From Prevotella sp. UBA2755 (GTDB lineage: Bacteria > Bacteroidota > Bacteroidia > Bacteroidales > Bacteroidaceae), in assembly GCA_002353225.1 (NCBI GenBank), contig DEJF01000027.1, forward strand, positions 123,510 to 145,394: a stretch of 21,885 nucleotides of DNA. Direction: 5' to 3'. This document shows, piece by piece, positions 14,893 through 21,885 of this stretch. The notes beneath the pieces are model-generated. The model was not told the origin of the DNA, ran no database searches, and saw only the letters and a program-made list of their open reading frames with translations. Made by a program: the position numbers and the translations under genes. Each line of letters starts with the position of its first letter. The first letter of the stretch is position 1.

Positions 14893-15180
14893 ATGAAGAA
14901 GATTCGTCATTCTATTAACCTCGTACTCTCTGCCATGATCGTGGCTTTGGGGTTTGGTTCTTGTGTCTCTCAGCAGAAATACAAGGAAGCACTTACCGAG
15001 ATTGAACAGTTGAAGGGTCAGAATGCCAATCTGAATGCCGAGAAAGATGCGCTTTATAACGAGAATGCCAAGTTACGCGGCGACCTTGAGAAAGCGCTTG
15101 ATTACAAGAAAAAGTCGGAGCAGCGTAAGGTGGTTTACGGTCCTCGTCCTACGGAATTTAACGAGAAGATCAATCAATAA
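14893..15180 (+). CDS. Small coiled-coil lipoprotein
   Basis: A 95-residue predicted lipoprotein. The signal peptide ends in L-G-F-G-S-C with the lipidated Cys24. The mature part (about 72 residues) is one long charged coiled coil with Leu, Ala and Asn at heptad positions (Y-K-E-A-L-T-E-I-E-Q-L through L-E-K-A-L). It ends with V-V-Y-G-P-R-P-T-E-F-N-E-K. The signal region and the terminal Y-G-x-x-P block recall small Bacteroidetes lipoproteins paired with radical SAM enzymes, and the radical SAM/SPASM gene is directly upstream. A structural Lpp-like spacer role is the alternative. FKBP genes follow at 33-bp spacing. Confidence 0.85.
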   Translation: MKKIRHSINLVLSAMIVALGFGSCVSQQKYKEALTEIEQLKGQNANLNAEKDALYNENAKLRGDLEKALDYKKKSEQRKVVYGPRPTEFNEKINQ

Positions 15181-15213
15181 GATACACATTATTATATTAT
15201 AGAGAAATAAAAA

Positions 15214-15819
15214 ATGGATAAAGTTAGTTATGCGCTGGGCTTAGGCATTGGACGCCAGTTGGCTCAGATGGGTGCTACCGAGTTGAATATCGACGATTTT
15301 GCCATGGCTATCAAGGATGTGATAGCAGGCAACGACCTGAAGGTATCCAATCGTGAGGCACAACAGATTGTACAGGAGTATTTTGCTGCACAAGAGGAGA
15401 AGATTAACAAACAGCGTGCCGAACAAGGTAAGGCACATAAGGAGGCTGGAGAGAAATACCTCGCTGAGAATGCCAAGAAGGAAGGAGTGATTACCCTACC
15501 CAGCGGACTGCAGTATCAGGTATTGAAGGAAGGAAATGGTAAGAAGCCTACCGCTAAGGACAGTGTGAAGTGCCATTATGAGGGATTCCTGATTGATGGT
15601 ACTGTGTTCGACAGCAGTGTAGAGCGTGGCGAGCCTGCCGTCTTCGGACTGCAGCAGGTTATCGCTGGATGGACAGAAGGTTTGCAGTTGATGCAGGAAG
15701 GTGCCAAGTATCGTTTCTTCATCCCTTATCGTCTTGCTTATGGCGAGGGTGGCGCTGGTGCCTCTATTCCTCCTTTTGCAGCCCTCATCTTTGATGTGGA
15801 ACTGATTCAAGTGATGTAA
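15214..15819 (+). CDS. FKBP-type peptidyl-prolyl isomerase, cytoplasmic
   Basis: A 201-residue FKBP with no signal peptide. The N-terminal FKBP_N part (residues 1-90, beginning K-V-S-Y-A-L-G-L-G-I-G) is the dimerisation helix region of FklB/Mip proteins. The C-terminal FKBP fold (about 95-201) keeps the usual active-site residues: H-Y-E-G, F-D-S-S, V-I-A-G-W, A-Y-G and I-P-P-F-A-A-L-I-F-D-V-E-L. It should catalyse cis-trans isomerisation at proline in the cytoplasm. It is the first of three FKBP genes in a row. Confidence 0.93.
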   Translation: MDKVSYALGLGIGRQLAQMGATELNIDDFAMAIKDVIAGNDLKVSNREAQQIVQEYFAAQEEKINKQRAEQGKAHKEAGEKYLAENAKKEGVITLPSGLQYQVLKEGNGKKPTAKDSVKCHYEGFLIDGTVFDSSVERGEPAVFGLQQVIAGWTEGLQLMQEGAKYRFFIPYRLAYGEGGAGASIPPFAALIFDVELIQVM

Positions 15820-15852
15820 TTATCGGAATAACGAAATAATTAAAAGAAAAAA

Positions 15853-16737
15853 ATGAGAAAATTTACTTTTGCTGCTATTGCAGCAGTAGCCGCAGCCACT
15901 TTGTTCTCTTGCGGCAATGGTACTCCGAAGGCAAACCTGAAGAGTGATGTTGACACACTCAGTTATGCTATCGGTATGGCACAGACCAATGGTCTGAAAG
16001 ATTATCTTGTTAACCGTCTGGACATCGATACTGCCTATATGGACGAGTTTATCAAGGGTCTCAACGAGGGAGCCAATGCTGGTGACGACAAGAAAAAGGC
16101 AGCATACTATGCTGGTATTCAGATTGGTCAGCAGATCAGCAACCAGATGGTAAAGGGTATCAACCATGAGTTATTTGGTAACGACTCTACCCAGACGATT
16201 TCCCTGAAGAACTTCATGGCAGGCTTTATCAGTGGTACTACTGGTAAGGGTGGTCTGATGACTGTTGACTCTGCCCAGTTTGTTACTCAGACCCTGATGC
16301 AGGCTATCAAGGGCAAGTACATGGAGAAGGAGTTCGGTCCTAACAAGGTGGCTGGTGAGAAATTCCTCGCAGAGAACGCTAAGAAAGAGGGTGTGAAGAC
16401 CCTTGAGGGTGGTGTTCAGTATAAGGTCATCAAAGAGGGTAATGGTGCCATTCCTGCCGACACCTCTCGTGTAAAGGTTAACTACGAGGGTCGTACACTC
16501 GACGGAAAGGTGTTCGACAGTACCTACAAGCGTGGTGAGCCTGCAGAGTTCCGCTGCAACCAGGTCATCAAGGGATGGACTGAGGCACTCGTTCACATGC
16601 CTGCTGGTTCTGTATGGGAGGTTTATGTTCCTCAGGAGAAGGCATACGGTGCCCGTCAGCAGGGTGCTGACATCAAGCCGTTCTCTATGCTGATCTTCAA
16701 GATCGAGTTGTTGGAGGTTAACCCTAAGAGAAAGTAA
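15853..16737 (+). CDS. FKBP-type peptidyl-prolyl isomerase, lipoprotein
   Basis: A 294-residue FKBP with a lipoprotein signal peptide (..A-T-L-F-S-C, Cys20). It has a long FKBP_N dimerisation region (about 30-180) and a C-terminal FKBP fold with N-Y-E-G, V-F-D-S, V-I-K-G-W and A-Y-G. The last strand reads I-K-P-F-S-M-L-I-F-K-I-E-L, with Lys in place of the usual Pro and Asp. It should act as a periplasmic or outer-membrane-anchored foldase, like FkpA or Mip. It is followed by a close paralogue only 3 bp downstream. Confidence 0.93.
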   Translation: MRKFTFAAIAAVAAATLFSCGNGTPKANLKSDVDTLSYAIGMAQTNGLKDYLVNRLDIDTAYMDEFIKGLNEGANAGDDKKKAAYYAGIQIGQQISNQMVKGINHELFGNDSTQTISLKNFMAGFISGTTGKGGLMTVDSAQFVTQTLMQAIKGKYMEKEFGPNKVAGEKFLAENAKKEGVKTLEGGVQYKVIKEGNGAIPADTSRVKVNYEGRTLDGKVFDSTYKRGEPAEFRCNQVIKGWTEALVHMPAGSVWEVYVPQEKAYGARQQGADIKPFSMLIFKIELLEVNPKRK

Positions 16738-16740
16738 TTC

Positions 16741-17463
16741 ATGAGAAGAATCATCATAGTAGCACTCACCGTCTTGGTGGGTGCTACTTTCAATCATGTC
16801 AAGGCACAGCAGTTAGCCACCCCTGTTGACTCGCTGAGTTATAGTTTTGGTTTAGTACAGTCGAAAGGACTGGTGCGCTTCCTGCAACAGTTTAACCAGG
16901 AGGTTTTTGGCAACGACTCGACACAGCACCTCAATATGGACCTTTTCCTTCAAGCGTTTAATGCTGGGGTGAGAGGCGAGAATGGACTGATGACTGTTGA
17001 CGCTGCCCAAGAACTGACACAGAGCCTGATACAGTCTATAAAGTCCAAGACTGCTTTGAAACTGTATGGTGACAACAAAAAAGCCGGTGAGGATTTCCTC
17101 AAGGCGAATGCCAAGAAAAAAGGTGTCAAGACCTTAGCATGCGGTGTACAGTATAAGGTCCTGAAAGAAGGAAAGGGAACTATTCCTACCGCCAGCCAGA
17201 AAGTCAAGGTACATTACGAGGGACGCACTTTAGACGGCAACGTCTTCGACAGTTCCTATAAGCGGGGTGAACCAACCGATTTCCGTTGCAATGAGGTCAT
17301 CAAAGGATGGACGGAGGCGCTTACCCACATGCCCGTAGGCTCTACATGGGAAGTATATATCCCACAGGAACTTGCCTATGGGGACAGACAGGCCGGCAAG
17401 GATATCAAACCGTTCTCCATGCTCATCTTCAAAATCGAACTTTTGGAGATTATAGACAAATAA
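16741..17463 (+). CDS. FKBP-type peptidyl-prolyl isomerase, periplasmic paralogue with internal deletion
   Basis: A 240-residue paralogue of the preceding gene. It shares V-F-D-S-S-Y-K-R-G-E-P, V-I-K-G-W-T-E-A-L and I-K-P-F-S-M-L-I-F-K-I-E-L-L-E. The signal peptide (..H-V-K-A-Q) has no lipobox, so the protein is probably soluble in the periplasm. About 50 residues of the N-terminal domain present in the neighbour, between S-Y-x-x-G and F-G-N-D-S-T-Q, are missing here, so it arose by tandem duplication and deletion. An unusual Cys sits at L-A-C-G-V-Q-Y. A strong terminator follows directly. Confidence 0.92.
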   Translation: MRRIIIVALTVLVGATFNHVKAQQLATPVDSLSYSFGLVQSKGLVRFLQQFNQEVFGNDSTQHLNMDLFLQAFNAGVRGENGLMTVDAAQELTQSLIQSIKSKTALKLYGDNKKAGEDFLKANAKKKGVKTLACGVQYKVLKEGKGTIPTASQKVKVHYEGRTLDGNVFDSSYKRGEPTDFRCNEVIKGWTEALTHMPVGSTWEVYIPQELAYGDRQAGKDIKPFSMLIFKIELLEIIDK

Positions 17464-17465
17464 AA

Positions 17466-17502
17466 ACAAGGAGAGCAGACCATAAATCTGCTCTTTTTGT
17501 TT
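17466..17502 (+). terminator. Rho-independent terminator of the FKBP operon
   Basis: AGAGCAGA (17472-17479) pairs with TCTGCTCT (17487-17494) around a 7-nt loop, followed by TTTTTG. ACAA and TTGT outside extend the stem. It starts 3 nt after the last FKBP stop codon. Confidence 0.9.
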
Positions 17503-17530
17503 AAATTATTGCAAATTTCTTAGCAAAATG

Positions 17531-17561
17531 TTGCCCATATCGATAATTTTTCCTACTTTTG
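17531..17561 (+). promoter_or_regulatory. Promoter of the Lrp-peptidase operon
   Basis: TTG at 17531-17533 and TACTTTTG at 17554-17561 fit the -33 and -7 boxes with 20 bp between. The transcript should start within the palindrome at 17563-17575. Confidence 0.65.
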
Positions 17562-17562
17562 C

Positions 17563-17575
17563 TTACAAATTGTAA
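17563..17575. promoter_or_regulatory. Candidate Lrp/AsnC operator
   Basis: TTACAA-A-TTGTAA is a perfect palindrome with 6-bp arms right after the -7 box, over the expected transcription start of the Lrp gene. This placement suits autorepression. That the regulator binds here is inference. Confidence 0.5.
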
Positions 17576-17596
17576 ACTAAAAACTAAATTTCCGTT

Positions 17597-18070
17597 ATGG
17601 CAACAACCGAAAAGATTGATCATCTTGACAAGAAAATCCTGAATATCTTGTCCAAGAACGCACGTATCCCTTTCAAGGATGTGGCAGCAGAGTGTGGCGT
17701 GTCACGCGCTGCCATCCATCAGCGTGTACAGCACCTGATAGAGGCGAATGTAATTATGGGTAGTGGCTTCGATGTCAACCCTAAGAGTTTGGGGTACAGC
17801 ACCTGCACCTATGTGGGTATTACCCTGGAGCGTGGCTCAATGTATAAAGATGTAGTAGAGTGCTTGCAGCATATCCCTGAGATTGTGGAGTGCCACTTTA
17901 CCACAGGTCCCTATACTATGCTTGTTAAACTTTATGCACGTGACAATGAACAGTTGATGCATCTGCTCAATGGTCGTCTGCAAGACATTCCTGGCGTTGT
18001 TGCCACAGAGACACTCATCTCTTTGGAGCAGAGCATCAAGCGTGAGATTCCCGTTAGTATTGAGGAGTAG
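17597..18070 (+). CDS. Lrp/AsnC-family transcriptional regulator
   Basis: A 157-residue regulator. An N-terminal winged HTH (about 5-60: L-D-K-K-I-L-N-I-L, then V-S-R-A-A-I-H-Q-R-V as recognition helix) is joined to a C-terminal RAM domain (about 70-150: ligand-binding sheet, V-E-C-H-F-T-T-G-P-Y). Such proteins form octamers that sense amino acids. The next gene, 3 bp downstream, encodes a peptidase fusion, so control of peptide or amino acid metabolism is likely. A palindrome at the promoter may be its own binding site. Confidence 0.93.
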   Translation: MATTEKIDHLDKKILNILSKNARIPFKDVAAECGVSRAAIHQRVQHLIEANVIMGSGFDVNPKSLGYSTCTYVGITLERGSMYKDVVECLQHIPEIVECHFTTGPYTMLVKLYARDNEQLMHLLNGRLQDIPGVVATETLISLEQSIKREIPVSIEE

Positions 18071-18073
18071 CCT

Positions 18074-19798
18074 ATGAATCAGTTTGATTGGCAATTACAA
18101 CTGGCACAGAAAGCCTATAAGAAGTTTCCTGAGGCAACAAAACTTCCCGTTATTGGCATCACAGGAAACTATGGAGACCTGATCTGCAAACTTGCCGAGG
18201 GTTATTATAAGTCAGTCGTCAAGGCTGGTGGTGTTCCAGTCATCATCCCTCCTGTTGCCGACACTGATGCCATTATCAATACCTTGGCGAATATTGATGG
18301 ACTGATTCTCAGCGGTGGTGGTGACTATGACCCTCGTTATGCTGGGGAGGAGCCACATCCCAAACTGGGTGAGGTCAATGCTGAGCGTGACCTTCCTGAG
18401 TTATTGATTACCCGTCTTGCCTACAACCGTCAGATTCCTATCCTTGGCATCTGCCGGGGCATCCAGACCCTTGCCATGGCACTGGACGGAAAGGTTAAGC
18501 AGGACATCACGGATATTACCACCATCAATCACTCCCAGAGTGAGGAGCGATCCATAGCAACCCATCAAGTCACTATTGAGAAAGACTCCATCCTCTACCA
18601 ACTCTATGACAAGGCTCAACTCTCTGTCAACTCCTTCCACCATCAGGCGGTATGTGACAGTGGGAAGCGGTTCCGTGTGACAGCGACATCGGAAGATGGT
18701 ATTATCGAGGCGATGGAGAGTTGTGAGTTCAAGAGTATTATGGGTGTGCAGTGGCATCCCGAATGTCTTGACGACGGGCTTCCCGTTTTTGAGTGGCTCG
18801 TTCGTGAGGCAGCATTCTTCCAAGAGGCACGTGACATACATTACAACATGATCACGCTGGACTCCCATTGTGACACACCGATGTTCTTCCCACAGGGGAT
18901 CGACTTTAGTAATCGTGACGATCGGATTCTTGTTGATTTGCATAAGATGGCGGACGGACATCAGGACGCCACTATCATGGTGGCTTATCTGCCACAGCCT
19001 ACCGAGAATCCTACCGCTTTTGCCGACAAGATTTTTGATAAAATAGAAGAGATTGTCAGTCAACATGAGGACTATATCGCCCTTGCAGATAATCCCGGTT
19101 TACTTTATTATAACAAGGCTGGTAACAAGAAGACGATCATGCTGGGTATCGAGAACGGCATTGCCTTGGATGGCAAATTGGAGAATCTGAAACACTTCGC
19201 AGAGCGTGGCATTGTCTATATAACTCTCTGTCACAATGGCGACAATGATATCTGTGACTCTGCCAAAGGCAACCAGACGCACAATGGTGTCAGCAAGTTT
19301 GGTAAGAAAGTCATCAAGGAGATGAACAAACTGGGTATCATGGTTGACCTCAGCCATGCCTCAGAGAAGAGTTTCTATGATGCACTGAAAATCAGTAAGA
19401 TGCCTATTGTGTGCAGCCATAGCAGTTGTCGTGCTCTCTGCGATCATCCCCGTAACCTCACTGACGACCAGATGCGAGCCCTTGCACAAAAGGGTGGTGT
19501 CATGCAGATTACCTTGTATCATGGTTTCCTGCGCTCTGAAGGAGAGGCAACTGTTGAGGATGTCCTTGCCCATCTGGAACATGCCATTGAGGTGATGGGT
19601 ATTGATCATGTGGGTATTGGTACTGACTTCGACGGTGACGGTGGCGTTCGCGGTTTTGCTGATGCCTCGGAAGTCATTAACTTTACACGCCTATTGCTGA
19701 AACGGGGTTATTCACCTAATGATATATATAAGATATGGGGAATGAATTTCCTGGGTCTTATGGGCGAGGTACAATCTGTAAAGTTGAAATCATGGTAA
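18074..19798 (+). CDS. Fusion of C26 gamma-glutamyl hydrolase and M19 dipeptidase
   Basis: A 574-residue protein with two complete enzymes. Residues about 22-245 form a class I glutamine amidotransferase-like peptidase C26 domain (gamma-glutamyl-GABA hydrolase, PuuD type): G-I-C127-R-G nucleophile elbow and the Q-W-H228-P-E230 His and Glu. Residues about 255-570 form a renal-dipeptidase (M19) domain: D263-S-H265-C-D267 metal motif, G-I-E-N-G, V-D-L-S-H, C-S-H-S-S and G-I-G-T-D-F-D-G-D, so all metal ligands are there. No signal peptide, so it should act in the cytoplasm. Splitting of gamma-glutamyl compounds followed by dipeptide cleavage is the inferred combined role. The stop overlaps ybeY by 7 bp. 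Confidence 0.92.
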   Translation: MNQFDWQLQLAQKAYKKFPEATKLPVIGITGNYGDLICKLAEGYYKSVVKAGGVPVIIPPVADTDAIINTLANIDGLILSGGGDYDPRYAGEEPHPKLGEVNAERDLPELLITRLAYNRQIPILGICRGIQTLAMALDGKVKQDITDITTINHSQSEERSIATHQVTIEKDSILYQLYDKAQLSVNSFHHQAVCDSGKRFRVTATSEDGIIEAMESCEFKSIMGVQWHPECLDDGLPVFEWLVREAAFFQEARDIHYNMITLDSHCDTPMFFPQGIDFSNRDDRILVDLHKMADGHQDATIMVAYLPQPTENPTAFADKIFDKIEEIVSQHEDYIALADNPGLLYYNKAGNKKTIMLGIENGIALDGKLENLKHFAERGIVYITLCHNGDNDICDSAKGNQTHNGVSKFGKKVIKEMNKLGIMVDLSHASEKSFYDALKISKMPIVCSHSSCRALCDHPRNLTDDQMRALAQKGGVMQITLYHGFLRSEGEATVEDVLAHLEHAIEVMGIDHVGIGTDFDGDGGVRGFADASEVINFTRLLLKRGYSPNDIYKIWGMNFLGLMGEVQSVKLKSW

Positions 19799-20202
19799 CC
19801 TATAATACAGAGAATGTCCGATTCCCCAAGATCAAGCGACGTGAGACTACCGCATGGATCCGTCGGGTCGCTGCCACCTATGGTAAGAAAGTAGGAGAGG
19901 TTGGCTATCTCTTCTGCGACGACGAGCATATCCTGGAAGTCAACCGCCAGTATCTGGGACACGACTACTATACTGACATCATCACCTTCGACTATGACGA
20001 GGGCGATACCCTCAATGGCGACCTGGTGATTTCCCTCGACACCGTGCGCTCAAACGCAGAACTGTTCCATAAAGATTACGACGAGGAACTGCATCGGGTC
20101 ATCATCCACGGCATCCTGCACCTCTGCGGCATCAACGACAAGGGACCGGGAGAGCGTGAGATCATGGAGGCTGCAGAGAACAAGGCACTTGCCATACGCT
20201 GA
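19792..20202 (+). CDS. ybeY: Endoribonuclease YbeY
   Basis: A 136-residue YbeY, a zinc-dependent RNase needed for 16S rRNA 3'-end maturation and ribosome quality control. The metal motif H-G-I-L-H-L-C-G-I-N-D is at residues about 104-114, and T-D-I-I-T-F-D-Y, typical of the family, lies upstream of it. The start at 19792 gives the normal family N-terminus and overlaps the dipeptidase stop by 7 bp; the open frame further upstream is a shadow of that gene. Confidence 0.95.
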   Translation: MVTYNTENVRFPKIKRRETTAWIRRVAATYGKKVGEVGYLFCDDEHILEVNRQYLGHDYYTDIITFDYDEGDTLNGDLVISLDTVRSNAELFHKDYDEELHRVIIHGILHLCGINDKGPGEREIMEAAENKALAIR

Positions 20203-20219
20203 AAGGAAAGGACAAGAAT

Positions 20220-21782
20220 ATGATGAAGAGAATATATTGGATATGTATGGTGTTAACCATACTATTACTAACTACCAGTTGCAGCCAGCAACAGCCACGC
20301 TATGTCATTGGAGTGTCTCAATGCTCTGAGGATATCTGGCGTGAGAAACAGAATGCTGAACTGCGCATGGGTGCCTATATCCATGGCAACGTGGAAGTGC
20401 GCTTTGCCTCTGCCTATGACAGTGACCAGCGACAGATACAACAGATAGACAGTCTGGTTGGCACAGGTATCGACCTGTTAATCGTCGCACCTAATCAGGT
20501 GGCAACCATCTCACCAGCCATCGACCGCGCCTATGACAAAGGTATTCCCGTCATCGTTTTCGAGCGCAAGACTAACTCCAAGAAATACACCGCCTTTATA
20601 GGTGCCGATAATTATGAGATGGGACGACTGATGGGAGAGTATATCGCCCAGCAACTGAATGGACAAGGTCGGATACTGGAGATTAAGGGACTGAAAGACT
20701 CCTCCCCTGCTATCGAGCGGCACAATGGCTTTGCCAAGGCACTTAGCCGCTACCCCCAACTGCAACTCATCGACACACTACAGGGCGACTGGACAGAACA
20801 GAGCGCCTATGATGCGGTGAGGAAATGGGCTTCATCCGCTACACCTATTGACTTCGTCTTCGGACAGAACGACCGTATGGCTGTGGGAGCCCGTAAGGCA
20901 CTCTCCTCCCTCAACCCAAACCTCTCCACCAAATACTGCGGTATCGACGGACTGCCTGGTGACGAAGGGGGTATTCAACTGGTACGCGACTCTGTGCTGG
21001 AAGCCAGTTATATCTATCCTACCCATGGTGACCAGTTGATTCAACTCGCGGTCAATATCCTCGACGGAAAACCTTATGAGAAAGAGAACCTCCTGAAATC
21101 GGCACTGGTCACACGTGCCAATGCCAACATCGTACAGATGGAGACGGAGGAGACCATGCGACAGACCGCCTATCTCGACCAGTTGCATGAGAAAGCAGAC
21201 TCTTATCTGCAGGAACTTGCCACCCAGCGTACCATGACATGGATGCTGGTCGCCATCATCTTTATTATCACTGTGAGTGCCATACTGGTCGTTACCAATA
21301 TGCAACGACGCCACCGACTAGAGCGACAGGCTTTCTCCATGGTGGTCAACGTGCCGCAAAGCGAGACAGCACCCGCTACCCTCAACCCTTCTCCCTCCCC
21401 CCAGCAGCCGACAACGATTACCGATGTCACCCCAGAGGAACAGGCGATGATGGAGGCTGATAGTGATGCACGCTTCTTGGAACGGCTACGCCAGTATGTA
21501 CAAGAACAGATGAGTAATAGCGACTTCAGCGTGGAGGATCTGGCGACACAGATGGGGGTCAGCCGTGTACAACTCTATCGGAAGGTGAAGGCACAGACAG
21601 GACGTACCCCCGTGGACATCATCCGTCTGAGTCGTCTCAACCGCAGTAAGGTGTTATTACAGACCACTGACTTCTCCGTCAGCGAGATAGCCTACCAAGT
21701 AGGGTTCACCGCTCCCAGTTATTTCACCAAATGCTTCAAGGAAGAATTCGGAATGCTTCCGGGTGACACGAGGAAGTCCTGA
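20220..21782 (+). CDS. Membrane-spanning sensor: periplasmic-binding domain + AraC DNA-binding domain
   Basis: A 520-residue one-component regulator. A short signal segment with a lipobox-like L-L-T-T-S-C (Cys21) is followed by a sugar-binding type periplasmic domain (about 28-320: Y-V-I-G-V-S-Q, D-L-L-I-V-A-P-N, P-V-I-V-F-E-R, F-I-G-A-D-N-Y-E-M-G). A single membrane helix at about 339-360 and a proline-rich linker lead to an AraC HTH domain (about 415-515: F-S-V-E-D-L-A-T-Q-M-G-V-S, R-x-L-Y-R-K-V, V-S-E-I-A-Y-Q-V-G-F). Bacteroidetes hybrid two-component sensors have such ends with a kinase and receiver between; here both are absent. ATGs at 20220 and 20223 are equivalent starts. It lies 17 bp after ybeY. 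A sugar ligand is inferred from the domain only. Confidence 0.92.
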   Translation: MMKRIYWICMVLTILLLTTSCSQQQPRYVIGVSQCSEDIWREKQNAELRMGAYIHGNVEVRFASAYDSDQRQIQQIDSLVGTGIDLLIVAPNQVATISPAIDRAYDKGIPVIVFERKTNSKKYTAFIGADNYEMGRLMGEYIAQQLNGQGRILEIKGLKDSSPAIERHNGFAKALSRYPQLQLIDTLQGDWTEQSAYDAVRKWASSATPIDFVFGQNDRMAVGARKALSSLNPNLSTKYCGIDGLPGDEGGIQLVRDSVLEASYIYPTHGDQLIQLAVNILDGKPYEKENLLKSALVTRANANIVQMETEETMRQTAYLDQLHEKADSYLQELATQRTMTWMLVAIIFIITVSAILVVTNMQRRHRLERQAFSMVVNVPQSETAPATLNPSPSPQQPTTITDVTPEEQAMMEADSDARFLERLRQYVQEQMSNSDFSVEDLATQMGVSRVQLYRKVKAQTGRTPVDIIRLSRLNRSKVLLQTTDFSVSEIAYQVGFTAPSYFTKCFKEEFGMLPGDTRKS

Positions 21783-21786
21783 GATC

Positions 21787-21885
21787 ATCGCGAGGGGAGA
21801 AAGACTTGCCCGCCATCAAACAGTTTTGCAAGGTGACCTACTCCAACGTGAATTACTTCTTAGGGGCATGCACAGTTATGCGTAA
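21787..21885 (+). other. Possible gene fragment at the right edge
   Basis: One frame stays open from before 21787 to the window end without a start codon of its own. It reads about D-L-P-A-I-K-Q-F-C-K-V-T-Y-S-N-V-N-Y-F-L-G-A-C. This looks like plausible protein sequence and could be the remnant or edge of a neighbouring gene, perhaps a transposase, but I do not recognise it. Confidence 0.2.

Overview
The window looks like a chromosomal segment of a Bacteroidales bacterium, most likely Prevotella or a close relative. The evidence is the promoter type (a TTTG-like -33 box and a TAnnTTTG -7 box ahead of most transcription units), the lack of Shine-Dalgarno sequences, extra-length-type IspG, NCS2/xpt organisation, SusD-era style signal peptides ending in ..AQ, and gene families typical of that order. 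No rRNA, tRNA, CRISPR array or intact insertion sequence was seen. It is mostly dense operons of housekeeping and cell-envelope genes, with several unusual protein architectures.

Layout. 1-375 is non-coding and holds an array of eight inverted repeats centred exactly 22 bp apart (125-291), followed by a promoter. 376-2122 (+) encodes a U32-family protein and a SufE-like protein, separated by a hairpin flanked by direct repeats. 2119-6023 (-) is a convergent operon of three tandem exported histidine phosphatases. 6211-10978 (+) holds a conserved two-repeat protein of unknown function, then rpoN, a PAP2-like membrane protein, purE and an ispG with a shortened central insert. 11043-11735 (-) is a sirtuin, divergent from 11842-14823 (+), which encodes xanthine phosphoribosyltransferase, an NCS2 purine permease and a radical SAM/SPASM enzyme. 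14893-17463 (+) is a small coiled-coil lipoprotein and three FKBP-type prolyl isomerases, ended by a clear terminator. 17531-21782 (+) is an Lrp/AsnC regulator, a C26-M19 peptidase fusion, YbeY, and a membrane-spanning sensor joining a sugar-binding-type domain to an AraC DNA-binding domain.

How genes may work together. xpt and the permease form a purine uptake and salvage pair. The radical SAM enzyme overlaps the permease gene and lies just upstream of the small lipoprotein, recalling the Bacteroidetes 'rSAM/lipoprotein' pairing; the lipoprotein ends in a Tyr-Gly-Pro-Arg-Pro motif and is co-oriented with three prolyl isomerases. The Lrp regulator probably controls itself and the downstream peptidase fusion through a perfect palindrome at its transcription start. 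The most notable items are the 22-bp-phased dyad array, the radical SAM-lipoprotein-isomerase cluster, the one-component periplasmic-binding/AraC sensor and the C26-M19 fusion. All function calls are from reading motifs; no database search was run.
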